Positions 1 through 8,220 are shown, numbered from the stretch's first letter. The stretch: DNA of 32,718 bases from Acetonema longum DSM 6540 (GCF_000219125.1 NZ_AFGF01000240.1:60091-92808); one strand, 5' to 3'. Notes: generated by a model from the letters alone, not told the origin. Program-made: numbers and translations.

Positions 1-1114
1 ACTTCCCCTGGCACTCCAGCGAAGGCCCCCTTTCACAAGGGGCGGATTCTACGCCGCCAGCCGGCCCAGAAATTCCGGCCTGCTCAAACGTCGCCATTTG
101 ATCCAGCGTCTTAACCGCCACTGTCAGCATATCCACCACCACTGACGCGCCAATGGCTTCTCCCAGCCGTACCCCCATATCCACGCAGGGTTCCAGGCCC
201 AAAAACCTCAGGGCAAAGATGTGGGCCGGCTCGGTGGATAAGTGGGAGGCCAACATGTACTCTTTGCTGCGGGGATGAACGGCATGGGCGATCAAAGCTG
301 CCGCCGTTGTATTCAGACCGTCCAGGATGACGGCGCAGCGGTTGGCTGCCGCCCCCAGGATGACCCCGGCCAAAGCGCCGGTTTCAAATCCTCCTATCTT
401 TGACAGTACGTCCATCCCGTCAGAAGCATCAGGCAGGTTGACGGCCAGGGCCCGGCGGACCACATCGAGTTTGACCAGCAGCCGGCTGTCGGATATGCCG
501 GTGCCCCGTCCGGTGACCCGCTCCGGCGACAGACCGGTAAAAGCGGCGACAATCGCCGCGCTCGAAGTAGTATTGCCGATCCCCATTTCTCCTAAACTGA
601 AACAGTTGTAGCCCTGCTTCACCCGGTCATTGACGATTTCGATGCCGGTTTCTATCGCAGCCAGAGCCTGCTTCCGGCTCATGGCCGGCCCCTGGGTAAA
701 GTCTTCAGTGCCATAGGCAATCTTTCTATGCCACAGTCCCGGAACATAGGACATGTCTCCGGCCACTCCCACATCCGCCACCACCATGTCCGCGCCGCAG
801 AAATTGGCGAAGGCATTGGCGCTGCCGCCTTTGGACAGCAGATAATTGGCCGTCATCTGCAGGGTGGTTTCCACCGGATAGGCGCTGATCCCGTGCCGGG
901 CCACTCCATGATCCGCCGAAGCGATCACCATGCAGCAGCGAGGCGAATCCGGCCGCGCCTGCCGCCGGATTCCCCCATACTGTCTGACCATACTCTCCAG
1001 ACGCCCCAGACTGCCCACAGGCTTGGTGAGGCTGTCCAGCCGTTCTTGCACCGCCCCCATGGCGGCAACATCAGGATCAATGATTCCCAACAGTGTCTCG
1101 GACAATAAATTCAT
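1..1114 (-). CDS. cobT: Nicotinate-nucleotide--dimethylbenzimidazole phosphoribosyltransferase (partial, 3' end off window)
   Basis: CobT transfers phosphoribose from nicotinate mononucleotide to the lower-ligand base, making the alpha-ribazole phosphate used in the nucleotide loop of cobalamin. My translation of the minus strand from the ATG at 1114 gives the family N-terminal signature LTKPVGSLGRLE (about residues 30-41), the central GEMGIGNTTSSAA motif, and the late VRLGEAIGA motif that carries the catalytic glutamate of the family. A GGGGG-type ribosome site lies about 10 nt before the ATG. The frame stays open to base 2, about 371 codons. The family usually ends near residue 350-356, so there is a non-conserved tail of at least 22 residues after MATFEQAGIS, and the true stop lies outside the window. 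A cobalamin riboswitch upstream fits control by the pathway product. Confidence 0.95.
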   Translation of the reverse strand, partial: MNLLSETLLGIIDPDVAAMGAVQERLDSLTKPVGSLGRLESMVRQYGGIRRQARPDSPRCCMVIASADHGVARHGISAYPVETTLQMTANYLLSKGGSANAFANFCGADMVVADVGVAGDMSYVPGLWHRKIAYGTEDFTQGPAMSRKQALAAIETGIEIVNDRVKQGYNCFSLGEMGIGNTTSSAAIVAAFTGLSPERVTGRGTGISDSRLLVKLDVVRRALAVNLPDASDGMDVLSKIGGFETGALAGVILGAAANRCAVILDGLNTTAAALIAHAVHPRSKEYMLASHLSTEPAHIFALRFLGLEPCVDMGVRLGEAIGASVVVDMLTVAVKTLDQMATFEQAGISGPAGGVESAPCERGPSLECQGK

Positions 1115-1210
1115 TGCAAAATACCCCCTGTAATCATGCAAATCAAAAGAAAAAGACTCTTTTGGTCTCACCCAAAAAAGCCTTCTTTATCCATGAAGGA
1201 TTTAAAAACC

Positions 1211-1380
1211 GATTAAGGCAGGTCTCCTGGCTCCCGTTTCATCGACTGCTTACGCCTTCCCCTTGCGAGTGGCTATTGTAAGGTCTCCCCGGTACAGTGG
1301 CGGGCCCGCGCCTACGCACAGAATGATTCTCCCATGCTCAGACTTCCCTATTCTCCCCCCGAATGGGCGGCACCTTAATC
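1211..1380 (-). promoter_or_regulatory. Cobalamin (B12) riboswitch
   Basis: On the minus strand, 97 nt before cobT, the conserved B12-box AGCCAGGAGACCTGCC is present at 1217-1232, with the GCCACTGT and GGGAAGG core blocks upstream of it. The two ends pair as GATTAAGG/CCTTAATC (1373-1380 with 1211-1218), forming the closing P1 helix. Between aptamer and gene, a short CCTTC/GAAGG hairpin followed by CTTTTTT (about 1168-1192) is a plausible terminator, and a second weak hairpin with a T run lies near 1146-1165. This fits adenosylcobalamin-repressed expression of cobT by premature termination, but the expression platform is inferred only. Confidence 0.92.
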
Positions 1381-1402
1381 ATGCGTTGGTTCAGTTGATG
1401 CT

Positions 1403-1432
1403 ATTATAGCAGTATACGCAAAAATCCGTCAA
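1403..1432 (-). promoter_or_regulatory. Sigma-A-type promoter of the cobT riboswitch transcript
   Basis: On the minus strand there is TTGACG (1427-1432), an 18-nt spacer and TATAAT (1403-1408), placing the transcription start about 20 nt before the riboswitch P1 helix. The -35 box overlaps the last codons of the toxin gene, so the two units are packed without a gap. Confidence 0.75.
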
Positions 1433-1842
1433 GCCTCATGCAATATCCACCCATTTTCTTTCCCGGACTTTCGATCTCTATTGAGGTCATCTATCAGTTT
1501 AGCAGTTGACTGTTTTTTATCGTAATCTGCCAGCTGTTCACTCCTATTTCTTCCTCCATACAAAACCCGAATAACAGTGATTGTTTTATCTTCCTCATGC
1601 CGCGGGATATAAAAGACAATAAAATGATCCGCCGGCATACTGCGAAGCCCCCTGCTGCGCCAAGGTTCTTCTTCGTACAGTTGATATCTCTCCGGCATTT
1701 CCTGCAGCTTCATAATAGATTGTTCGATTCTTTCCAACTGTCTGACCGCTGCCTCAGGTGAGAGCAACGTGAACGCTATATATTCGTATATCGCTCTCAA
1801 ATCGCTGTCCGCTTGCTCGGTAGTAACTATTTTGTATTTCAT
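1429..1842 (-). CDS. RelE/ParE-family toxin of a type II toxin-antitoxin pair
   Basis: A 137-residue protein with the RelE/ParE fold pattern: N-terminal beta strand and two-helix hairpin (YKIVTTEQADSDLRAIYEYI), then a C-terminal sheet containing LRSMPADHFIVFYIPRHEE and ITVIRVLYGGRN. Members either cleave mRNA at the ribosome (RelE) or poison gyrase (ParE); the sequence alone does not decide which. About 35 residues after the core (from EQLADYDKK on) are charged and not typical, making this longer than the usual 90-105 residues. The ATG at 1842 overlaps the antitoxin stop codon by 4 nt, the normal coupled arrangement, with the antitoxin gene first. Confidence 0.88.
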   Translation of the reverse strand: MKYKIVTTEQADSDLRAIYEYIAFTLLSPEAAVRQLERIEQSIMKLQEMPERYQLYEEEPWRSRGLRSMPADHFIVFYIPRHEEDKTITVIRVLYGGRNRSEQLADYDKKQSTAKLIDDLNRDRKSGKENGWILHEA

Positions 1843-2144
1843 ATCCCATAATCTTTACGGATATCCGCGAACGTTACCGATACAGACTTGGTATTTCCCT
1901 GCAGGAAATCCTCATATCCTTTTTCCAGCTTAGCGTTTATTTCCTTTTCACTCATATCGGCAACACTCACAAATTTTTCTGTCGGCAGCTTTACATCAAA
2001 AGGTATGCCTTTATGCATAACAACTTGCTTCAGAAAAATATTGACAGCATTGGAAATCGGAATCCCCAGTTCAGTTAATATCGCTTCCGCCTCTTCCTTA
2101 AGACCGGGTTCAAGCCTGACATAAATATTCGTTGTTTTCGCCAC
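1839..2144 (-). CDS. RelB/DinJ-family antitoxin
   Basis: A 101-residue protein starting with a ribbon-helix-helix segment (AKTTNIYVRLEPGLKEEAEAILTELGIP, then SNAVNIFLKQVV) characteristic of RelB/DinJ antitoxins, which bind their own operator as dimers and neutralise the toxin through the C-terminal tail. I place the start at the GTG at 2144 because AGGAGGGG lies 5 nt before it; the longer reading up to 2237 has no ribosome site and runs through the promoter. The next gene, the toxin, overlaps by 4 nt, so translation is coupled. Autoregulation is supported by the palindrome over the -35 box at 2179-2199. Confidence 0.9.
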   Translation of the reverse strand: MAKTTNIYVRLEPGLKEEAEAILTELGIPISNAVNIFLKQVVMHKGIPFDVKLPTEKFVSVADMSEKEINAKLEKGYEDFLQGNTKSVSVTFADIRKDYGI

Positions 2145-2163
2145 GTCCACCCCTCCTATACCT

Positions 2164-2199
2164 ATTATATATATTTGTATTTGCAAAAGCAATGCAAAT
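2164..2199 (-). promoter_or_regulatory. Toxin-antitoxin promoter with palindromic operator
   Basis: Minus-strand TTGCTT (2187-2192), 17-nt spacer, TATAAT (2164-2169), about 20 nt before the antitoxin start. A perfect inverted repeat ATTTGCA / TGCAAAT (2179-2185 and 2193-2199) covers the -35 box. This is where an autorepressing ribbon-helix-helix antitoxin would be expected to bind; the binding itself is inferred. Confidence 0.6.
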
Positions 2200-2279
2200 G
2201 CTATATTAAGCATAGGTCCGCCATTCAAAAACAGCAATAGCCATACATAAATCGCATATAGATCCGACTTACCGAATAG

Positions 2280-2364
2280 GAGGTAATCTGGCCGGTCACA
2301 TAGCGGGAGTAGGCAATGCCGCCGGTCAGGAGAATGGCGTCTACCTTGCCCCGGACGGGTACGG
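2280..2364 (-). pseudogene. Fragment of the butyrate kinase gene (85 bp copy)
   Basis: Bases 2280-2364 match 13490-13574, inside the intact butyrate kinase gene, with a single mismatch (2292). In minus-strand frame the fragment encodes VPVRGKVDAILLTGGIAYSR and a few more residues, including the kinase's adenosine-binding LLTGGIAYS motif. The flanks on both sides show no similarity to the gene. It lies within a minus-strand open frame (2225-2554) that has no ribosome site or recognisable domain, so I treat it as a displaced gene fragment and not as a functional protein. Confidence 0.8.
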
Positions 2365-2833
2365 AACCGTTATCGTGGCCTGATGCGTCACCGAGAAGCT
2401 CGGCCGAGAGGTTGGCGACGGGATCCTCCAGTCGGCTGCGCCGCCGAGTCATGCTGCCCTTGCGTTCATCATTCCGGCGAGAAACGGAGAGCGTCATCCG
2501 CTTCGTAGCCATCCCCGGCCTACTGGGTCCACAATCGCAGAGCAACGGATACACCGGAAAAGAATTTCAGATCCACCTTCGAATCAAACGCGCTAATACA
2601 CTGATTCTCATACAAAATCAAGGCCAGACTGATCACGTCTCAGCCCATATCGCGATAGCTGTCTGGAACGGGCGACTTCTGCACCCAGTTCCCATTGCGC
2701 GGCATCCGCCTCTGCCCATGCCAGCTGCTTGTGCTACTCCCGGTCAGGGGCAAGTCTATAAGAGTGGACGAGTTCACGGAGATCTTTTCGTGAAACAAAA
2801 AAACCATAAAGGCACCCATGATTCAGGATGTCG
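2365..2833. other. Unexplained non-coding or decayed stretch
   Basis: About 470 bp between the kinase fragment and the hairpin before the chemotaxis-type gene. I translated both strands. Open frames exist (2316-2891 plus, 2225-2554 minus), but none has a ribosome site, a recognisable motif or a composition like the neighbouring genes. One minus frame around 2620-2800 reads like interrupted coding sequence (for example AWAEADAAQWELGAEVARSR), with in-frame stops, so the stretch may hold remnants of a lost gene. No mobile-element ends or transposase motifs were seen. Confidence 0.4.
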
Positions 2834-2877
2834 ACAAAGCCCACTTTCGAGCCGCAAGGCAAGGAAGTGGGCTTTGT
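2834..2877 (-). terminator. Hairpin downstream of the signalling gene
   Basis: A perfect 13-bp inverted repeat, ACAAAGCCCACTT (2834-2846) and AAGTGGGCTTTGT (2865-2877), with an 18-nt loop, 27 nt past the stop of the methyl-accepting gene. It is placed like the end of the long minus-strand operon, but the T tract after it is poor, so it could be a processing or stabilising hairpin instead. Confidence 0.55.
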
Positions 2878-2904
2878 TTAGCAACCGCTAGTTGAAGCAG
2901 AGAT

Positions 2905-3999
2905 TTATCCCTCCAAATGGGCCGAACGCAGCATCTCCTCACTAATTTGCTGCAGGCTGGTAACCATCACCGTGATGGACTGCGTCGCATGGCTTTGTTC
3001 CTCAGTGATTCTAGCTGTTTGCTGCGTGGTTCTGATCACAGTATCCATGGACGATTGCATCTGTCTCAGAATCCGATCGATATTTTTCGTGGAATCTGTG
3101 CTCTGTACGGATAGTTTCCTGACTTCATCCGCCACTACGGCAAAGCTCCGGCCTAAATCCCCTGCCCGCGCCGCTTCAATCGAGGCATTCAGCCCAAGAA
3201 GATTAGTCTGGCTGGCAATTTGCCGGATCACATCCAATATATTATTGGTATTGGTTACGTCTTCAAAGGCTTTGCCGGAAAGTTTGGCCACCTCGGACAT
3301 GCTGGCCGCCAATTCCTGCTGTGAAGCATTTAATTCCTCGATCGACGCGGCAATATTGGTTATCGCATCATTGATCCGCTGCGCCTGGGTCCGAAACAGG
3401 CTCTTGCGGTCCTGCGCCTGGACAAAACTAATCACTTTTTTCGCCATACAGCTTACCGACTCGGATGTTGCCTCTCTGGCCGGACTGGCAATGACCGTGA
3501 CATCAGGCCTCAACAGTTTGCCATACCTGCTGTACAAAACCTTGTCTGGCGCCGTATAGCCTTCATTGCCAATAATATATTCCGCCTGGGACAGGATGCT
3601 CTCGATGCTTTCCGCCGTGTCTTCATCGAAAGCGACGACCTGATACTGCAGATGACTGATTTGGTACTGCTGCAGGTATTTTTCGATTACCCCGGCGCCA
3701 GCCCGGCTGTTATTAAAAATGATAACCTTTTCGCCTGCAGGAATTTGGGCCACCTGGATAAAGAATACCGCCGGCGGCCGCAGTTCCAGCGCAACAACCT
3801 TCTCCTCGCCAAATTTGGCGGTAAACTCCCTTTCCCGGCTGGCATAGCAAATATACATATCACCGGCGCAACTGGCGTATTCCTTGAGAGTGGCTCGTGT
3901 GGTGTCCACCAGATCCCCCACTGTGTTGACCACCACATTTTCAAGTTCTTGTGCCAGTGCATCATTACTACCCACTACAATAATCTTTATTTTTGCCAA
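2905..3999 (-). CDS. Soluble methyl-accepting chemotaxis-type signalling protein
   Basis: A 364-residue protein without membrane segments. Residues 1 to about 195 form an alpha/beta domain (starting [19 protein letters not shown]) that I do not recognise. Residues about 205-360 are a methyl-accepting coiled coil with the conserved hairpin tip at about 264-296 ([15 protein letters not shown], then [11 protein letters not shown]), which contacts CheA/CheW in this family. A cytoplasmic sensor of a metabolite or of energy state is therefore likely. The start is TTG at 3999 with GGAGG 8 nt before it. It is the last gene of the citrate-lyase cluster, 59 nt after the PrpD-type gene, so it may report on that pathway's substrate or product. 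The coiled coil is short compared with transmembrane receptors. Confidence 0.85.
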   Translation of the reverse strand: MAKIKIIVVGSNDALAQELENVVVNTVGDLVDTTRATLKEYASCAGDMYICYASREREFTAKFGEEKVVALELRPPAVFFIQVAQIPAGEKVIIFNNSRAGAGVIEKYLQQYQISHLQYQVVAFDEDTAESIESILSQAEYIIGNEGYTAPDKVLYSRYGKLLRPDVTVIASPAREATSESVSCMAKKVISFVQAQDRKSLFRTQAQRINDAITNIAASIEELNASQQELAASMSEVAKLSGKAFEDVTNTNNILDVIRQIASQTNLLGLNASIEAARAGDLGRSFAVVADEVRKLSVQSTDSTKNIDRILRQMQSSMDTVIRTTQQTARITEEQSHATQSITVMVTSLQQISEEMLRSAHLEG

Positions 4000-4058
4000 G
4001 ATGAAAGCCTCCCACGTTTTCCGCGGCTTGTACGAACTCTATATCCGTTTAATTTCCT

Positions 4059-5426
4059 TTATTTTTCAAGCAAGCCAACGAGATTTGCGACGGTTTCCTG
4101 TTTTTCCAGATTCATAATGCAGTCAATGATTCTCTTTTGCCGTTCAGCCGGCAGTACGCCGTCGGCCAGGGTAGTGAATTTACCGACAAGGTCGTCAAAG
4201 CTAAGGGGATTGTCAGAATCGCCTTTGGCATTAACAATCGTTTGCTCATACTCTTTGCCGTCGACTGTTTTCAAAATCAGCTGGCAGCCCCAGTTTTGCG
4301 GATAGCGCCCGGTAAAGGCGGAGTCTTCGAATACATCCACTTTTGCGGCTAAAGCCATCAGCGCGTCGTCAGCAATGCGTTCGCCGGTGAACTGCCGGGG
4401 CGAGGCGGCGCCGTCGGTCAAAGCAACGGCTACCGTGTAGGGAATGCAAAGCTGCGCCTCCACCACATTCTTGGGCCGTTTGGTGTTAAAGCATTGTTTT
4501 ACGGCGATATCATAGGTGTTGACGCGGATGCTAGCCACATCTTCCGGGCGGATCCCATACTCCCGGCGCATATGCAGAATCGCGTCTATTGGCGGCTGAG
4601 CGCTGCGGCAGCAGGCATAAGGTTTGCGGTCCGCCTTCAGAATATCCCAGCGTTCTCCCAGCTTCTCCGTCACCGCCTCAAACCGGTAGTTAGAAGAAGC
4701 CGCCCGAAACAGTCCACCGTCTTCCGCCTCCAGCACATACGCTGGTCCGGTCATGCCACCTTGCGCCAGCAAAGCGGACAAAATCCCGCTTTGGGCCGCC
4801 TTGCCCATATACAGCTTTTTGCAGGTTGCGCCGTCCATGGTCAGTGCCCAGAGTCCGCTGGACTGCGTTCCGGCCATGCCCAGCGCGCTGACAGTCTGCG
4901 CCTCATCCAGATGCAGCAATTTGCCGGCAGCCGCGGCGGAGCCGAAGGTGCAGCAGACGCCGGTGGCATGCCAGCCCTGCAGCCTGTGAGCCGAGGCGTT
5001 GATGCCGGTTCCGATGCGATAGGCGCTTTCATAGCCCATCACAATGGCCGTAAGCAGTTCTTTGCCGCTGGCCTGCCGATATCCCGCCAAAGTAACCGCT
5101 GCCGGAATAACGACTGCCCCGGTATGGGTCTTGGAGGTTTTGTGCACGTCGTCCATTTCCACAGCGTGGCTGGTGACGCCGTTCAACAGTGCGGCGGTCA
5201 GCAGCGACGCTTTCTCGGACATGCCCCAGATAACGCAGTCTGTTTGCGTGTCCACTGCTGTCAGTTCTTTTGTGGCCCCGACAATTTCCGGGAAATGAAC
5301 CCCGGCCAGCGAGCAGCCGATGGTATCGATTAAGCATTGCTTCGCCTGGGTTACCACCGGTTCCGGCAGATCAGTGAAGGTGGTCTTGTGGATATATTGC
5401 GCCAGTATGCCTGTAAGTGTGTTCAT
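4059..5426 (-). CDS. MmgE/PrpD-family protein (2-methylcitrate dehydratase / aconitate-type lyase family)
   Basis: A 455-residue protein of the MmgE/PrpD family, whose members include 2-methylcitrate dehydratase (PrpD) and cis-aconitate decarboxylase. Family segments seen are AKQCLIDTIGCSLAG near the N-terminus, VTSHAVEMDDVHKTS, the GWHATGVCCTFGSAAAAG helix, and KPYACCRSAQPPIDA, equivalent to the family's KPYPSC-type motif. I start at the ATG at 5426 (MNTLTG) because GGGGGAG lies 7 nt before it; nine extra residues of open frame would overlap citF. It follows citF by 23 nt. In this context the substrate is probably a tricarboxylate such as an aconitate or methylcitrate, but dehydratase, decarboxylase and isomerase roles cannot be separated from sequence. 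Confidence 0.88.
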   Translation of the reverse strand: MNTLTGILAQYIHKTTFTDLPEPVVTQAKQCLIDTIGCSLAGVHFPEIVGATKELTAVDTQTDCVIWGMSEKASLLTAALLNGVTSHAVEMDDVHKTSKTHTGAVVIPAAVTLAGYRQASGKELLTAIVMGYESAYRIGTGINASAHRLQGWHATGVCCTFGSAAAAGKLLHLDEAQTVSALGMAGTQSSGLWALTMDGATCKKLYMGKAAQSGILSALLAQGGMTGPAYVLEAEDGGLFRAASSNYRFEAVTEKLGERWDILKADRKPYACCRSAQPPIDAILHMRREYGIRPEDVASIRVNTYDIAVKQCFNTKRPKNVVEAQLCIPYTVAVALTDGAASPRQFTGERIADDALMALAAKVDVFEDSAFTGRYPQNWGCQLILKTVDGKEYEQTIVNAKGDSDNPLSFDDLVGKFTTLADGVLPAERQKRIIDCIMNLEKQETVANLVGLLEK

Positions 5427-5449
5427 TCTAAAACTCCCCCTTCTGCTTT

Positions 5450-6988
5450 TCACTCTGTCGGTTTGCGGACAACATCAATGATGCTGCCGTCGCGATATTC
5501 GATAACCGCCACGACTTCATCACTTGTCTGAATCGGCTTGGGTTTACCGGTCAAATCATAGGCCATATGCTGCAATTCTTCAATACTCATTACCGGCAGC
5601 CCGGTACCCTGTAGATTATTCATCAGATCAGCCCGTCTGGGGTTTATGGCAATGCCCCGCTCGGTAACAACGGCATCCACCGACTCACCGGGGGTCACGA
5701 CTGTATTCACTTTATCCAGAATCATGGGCAGCCGGCCTCGCAGCAAAGGCGCGACGACAATGGTCAGATTGGCGCCGGCGGCGGCATCCGAGTGTCCGCC
5801 GGAAGCCCCCATAATGACGCCGTTGGAATCGGTAATCACGTTGACATTGAAGTCGGTATCGATCTCGGTAGCGCTGAGGATCACCACGTCCAGATTATTG
5901 ACGATAGGGCCGCCGTTGTGAGGATTGGCATAAAAGGACGCGGACATTTCCTGATGCCGCGGATTGGTTTTCAGGGAATGGATAGAAGGAAGATCAAAAT
6001 CCTGCACATCAAAGATGGTCTCAATCAGACCTTCCTCCATCATGGACACGAAAGGCGCCGTTATGCCGCCAATGCCGAAGCTGGCGACAATGCCCCGGGC
6101 AATCATCTTCTCCTTGATGAATTTAGCGGCTGCCAGCGAAGCGCCGCCGCTGCCCAGCTGCAGCGAATAGCCGTTCTTAAAGCAGCCTGAATGCTCAATG
6201 ATGCCGGTGGCATATTCGGCGATCAGCAGTTCTCTCGGGTCGCGGCTAATGCGCAGCGCTCCGGAAGCGATGCCCTTAGGGTCGCCGATACTCTCCAGTT
6301 TCACAATATAATCCACCTGGGTTTGGGGAATGCTGACCTGCTGCAACGGATGAGCCACAAGATTGTCGGTCAGAGCCACTACCGTATCGGCATAAGCCGC
6401 ATCCACCATGGCATATCCCAGGGAGCCGCAAGCCGACCGGCCCTCAACCCCGTTGATATTGCCGTAGGCATCGCAGCAGGGGGCGCCAATAAAGGCAACG
6501 TCAATATGAAGTTCGCCGCATTCAATGGCCCGCGCCCGGCCACCGTGGGACCGGATCAGCACCGGTTTCGCCAGCTTTCCCGCCGTCATCAGCCGGCCAA
6601 GTTTTCCCCTGGCCCCGCTGGTTTCGATGGCGATAATGATCCCCTGTTCAATAAACGGGATAATGGCATCGTTGACATCATTCAAAGAACTTGGCGCCAG
6701 TGTCAGCCCCTTGATATTCCTGCGGGCAATTGCCTCGATGACCGAATTCAGCACATAATCCCCGTTGCGGAAATGATGATGAAAGGAGATCGTCATACCG
6801 TCCCGCAAGCCGGAGGCATCGATAGCCCGTTCGATTGATGGAAGCACCTTATCTGAGTGAGGTTTGTTAAAACGGACTTTAGCCCCCGCCCGGCGGCCTT
6901 CAGGCTGAACAGCGAAAGGGCCGGCATAGGGGAGTGTTGCCTGGCCGTTTATCGTCTCAGGCAGCACTCTTTTCACTGTATTTATCAC
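5450..6988 (-). CDS. citF: Citrate lyase alpha subunit (citrate:ACP transferase)
   Basis: A 512-residue CitF-type protein. The alpha subunit swaps the acetyl group on the acyl-carrier subunit for citrate, giving citryl-ACP, which CitE then cleaves. Family features are the N-terminal GRRAGAKVRF and SFHHHFRNGDYVLN segments, DVAFIGAPCCDAYGNING, FGIGGITAPFVSMMEEG and GASGGHSDAAAGANLTI. The start is GTG at 6988: an ATG two bases upstream is followed at once by a stop codon in its own frame, and AGGAGAGAGGG lies about 10 nt before the GTG, overlapping the end of citE. Length matches the family (about 505-515). Citramalate lyase has homologous subunits, so the cleaved acid could also be citramalate. 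Confidence 0.94.
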   Translation of the reverse strand: MINTVKRVLPETINGQATLPYAGPFAVQPEGRRAGAKVRFNKPHSDKVLPSIERAIDASGLRDGMTISFHHHFRNGDYVLNSVIEAIARRNIKGLTLAPSSLNDVNDAIIPFIEQGIIIAIETSGARGKLGRLMTAGKLAKPVLIRSHGGRARAIECGELHIDVAFIGAPCCDAYGNINGVEGRSACGSLGYAMVDAAYADTVVALTDNLVAHPLQQVSIPQTQVDYIVKLESIGDPKGIASGALRISRDPRELLIAEYATGIIEHSGCFKNGYSLQLGSGGASLAAAKFIKEKMIARGIVASFGIGGITAPFVSMMEEGLIETIFDVQDFDLPSIHSLKTNPRHQEMSASFYANPHNGGPIVNNLDVVILSATEIDTDFNVNVITDSNGVIMGASGGHSDAAAGANLTIVVAPLLRGRLPMILDKVNTVVTPGESVDAVVTERGIAINPRRADLMNNLQGTGLPVMSIEELQHMAYDLTGKPKPIQTSDEVVAVIEYRDGSIIDVVRKPTE

Positions 6989-7004
6989 ATCAATACCCTC
7001 TCTC

Positions 7005-7874
7005 CTATTTTTTTACCGCCTGGGCGTAAGCCAGCACCCGCTGGGCCCTGATCACAATTGGGCTATCAATCATTTTGCCGTCGAGAGCAATGACACCGGA
7101 TTTTTTCTCCAGGGCTTCCCGATAAGCGGTCAGTACCCGTCTGGCATGGGCCACTTCCTGCTCGGAAGGCTGAAAGACCCGATGCATCAACTGCACCTGA
7201 CGCGGATTAATCACCGACTTGCCGTCAAAACCCAGGCCTTTAATCCGGGTCGCCTCGGCAATAAATGTTTCCTCGTCATTCACATCAGAAAACACCGTAT
7301 CAATTGCCTGGATGCCTGCCTCACGGGCCGCCAGCACCAGTTGGGATCGGGCCTCGAATAGTTCCCAGCCTTCCTTGCTGCGGGTAGTTTTAAGATCTGC
7401 AATGAAATCCTCTCCGCCAATGGCGATAAACGCCATACGAGGGGACGCGCTGGCAATAGCGTAGGCCTGCCGCAATCCCTTGGCGGTTTCAATCGCGGCT
7501 CCCATCTGAATCGTACCGGGGGCGAAATTATGTTTAGATTCGGCTTCCGAAATGATTTCATCCACATCCTTGATCTCTTGCGCCGCTTCAGCCTTCGGCA
7601 GCCGAATCAGGTCCGGTTTGGCCGGCAGCACCTGCCGCAAATCCTCCCGTCCGAAGGGGGTCAGGATGTGATTAACCCGGACCGCCACTTCACAGGGATA
7701 GCGAAGGTCCCGGATGGCTTGATACACCAAATGCCTGGCCGCGTCTTTCTCCGTTACCGCTACGGCATCTTCCAGATCGAATATAACGGAATCCGCACCG
7801 TAGATGCCTGCGGTTTGCAGTTTGCCGGGATTATTCCCCGGCACAAACATCATACTCCGCCGCAACCTCTCCAT
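7005..7874 (-). CDS. citE: Citrate lyase beta subunit (citryl-ACP lyase)
   Basis: A 289-residue CitE, a TIM-barrel lyase that cleaves citryl-ACP to acetyl-ACP and oxaloacetate with Mg2+. Visible family motifs: RRSMMFVPGNNPGKL at the N-terminus, ADSVIFDLEDAV, MGAAIETAKGL (metal-ligand glutamate), FIAIGGEDFIADL and GFDGKSVINPRQV. Full length for the family. Its ATG abuts the citD stop codon directly (TAA then ATG), with AAGGAGG inside the end of citD, so the subunits are translationally coupled. A 16-nt gap separates it from citF. Confidence 0.95.
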   Translation of the reverse strand: MERLRRSMMFVPGNNPGKLQTAGIYGADSVIFDLEDAVAVTEKDAARHLVYQAIRDLRYPCEVAVRVNHILTPFGREDLRQVLPAKPDLIRLPKAEAAQEIKDVDEIISEAESKHNFAPGTIQMGAAIETAKGLRQAYAIASASPRMAFIAIGGEDFIADLKTTRSKEGWELFEARSQLVLAAREAGIQAIDTVFSDVNDEETFIAEATRIKGLGFDGKSVINPRQVQLMHRVFQPSEQEVAHARRVLTAYREALEKKSGVIALDGKMIDSPIVIRAQRVLAYAQAVKK

Positions 7875-8156
7875 TTAATCGCCTCCTTTTGCCGCCCGTC
7901 CGGCGGCAGTCCGTACCCGGGCGCGAATGGTGCAGTCCAGAGCACCCTTGTCAGTGGCCTGCACCCGGGCATCGTTCACGTCCAGCGTTGTCAGAGTTTC
8001 GGTGATCACCTCGCGAATACGGTCGCCGAATTGCTTGATGACCGGACTGATTAATTCAATGGCAATGCCTTCTCCCGCGGCGCCGGGAGATACTGTGATC
8101 AGTATGTCGTTGGATTCCAGTGTGCCAGACCGGCCTATTTGTGCGATCTGTGTCAT
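7875..8156 (-). CDS. citD: Citrate lyase acyl carrier protein (gamma subunit)
   Basis: A 93-residue CitD. The subunit carries the phosphoribosyl-dephospho-CoA prosthetic group on a serine in the N-terminal GTLESND motif (residues 11-17 here). The later KQFGDRIREVI and DKGALDCTIRARV blocks are typical. I choose the ATG at 8156 (MTQIAQ) because GGAGGA sits 7 nt upstream; a longer reading from 8177 would place the ribosome site inside the gene. Order is CitD-CitE-CitF as in known citrate lyase operons, but the genes that make and attach the prosthetic group (citX, citG) and the acetylating ligase (citC) are not in this window. Confidence 0.95.
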   Translation of the reverse strand: MTQIAQIGRSGTLESNDILITVSPGAAGEGIAIELISPVIKQFGDRIREVITETLTTLDVNDARVQATDKGALDCTIRARVRTAAGRAAKGGD

Positions 8157-8220
8157 GTCCGTGTCCTCCATATTCATATAACAATATCCGGTTGGAACGC
8201 AGCAGCCTGTCGGCCGGGGA

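Noticed and set aside
2316-2891. Plus-strand open frame of 191 codons
   Set aside because: No ribosome site, Ser/Arg/Pro-rich translation without recognisable motif; it crosses the antisense of the kinase fragment and a hairpin.
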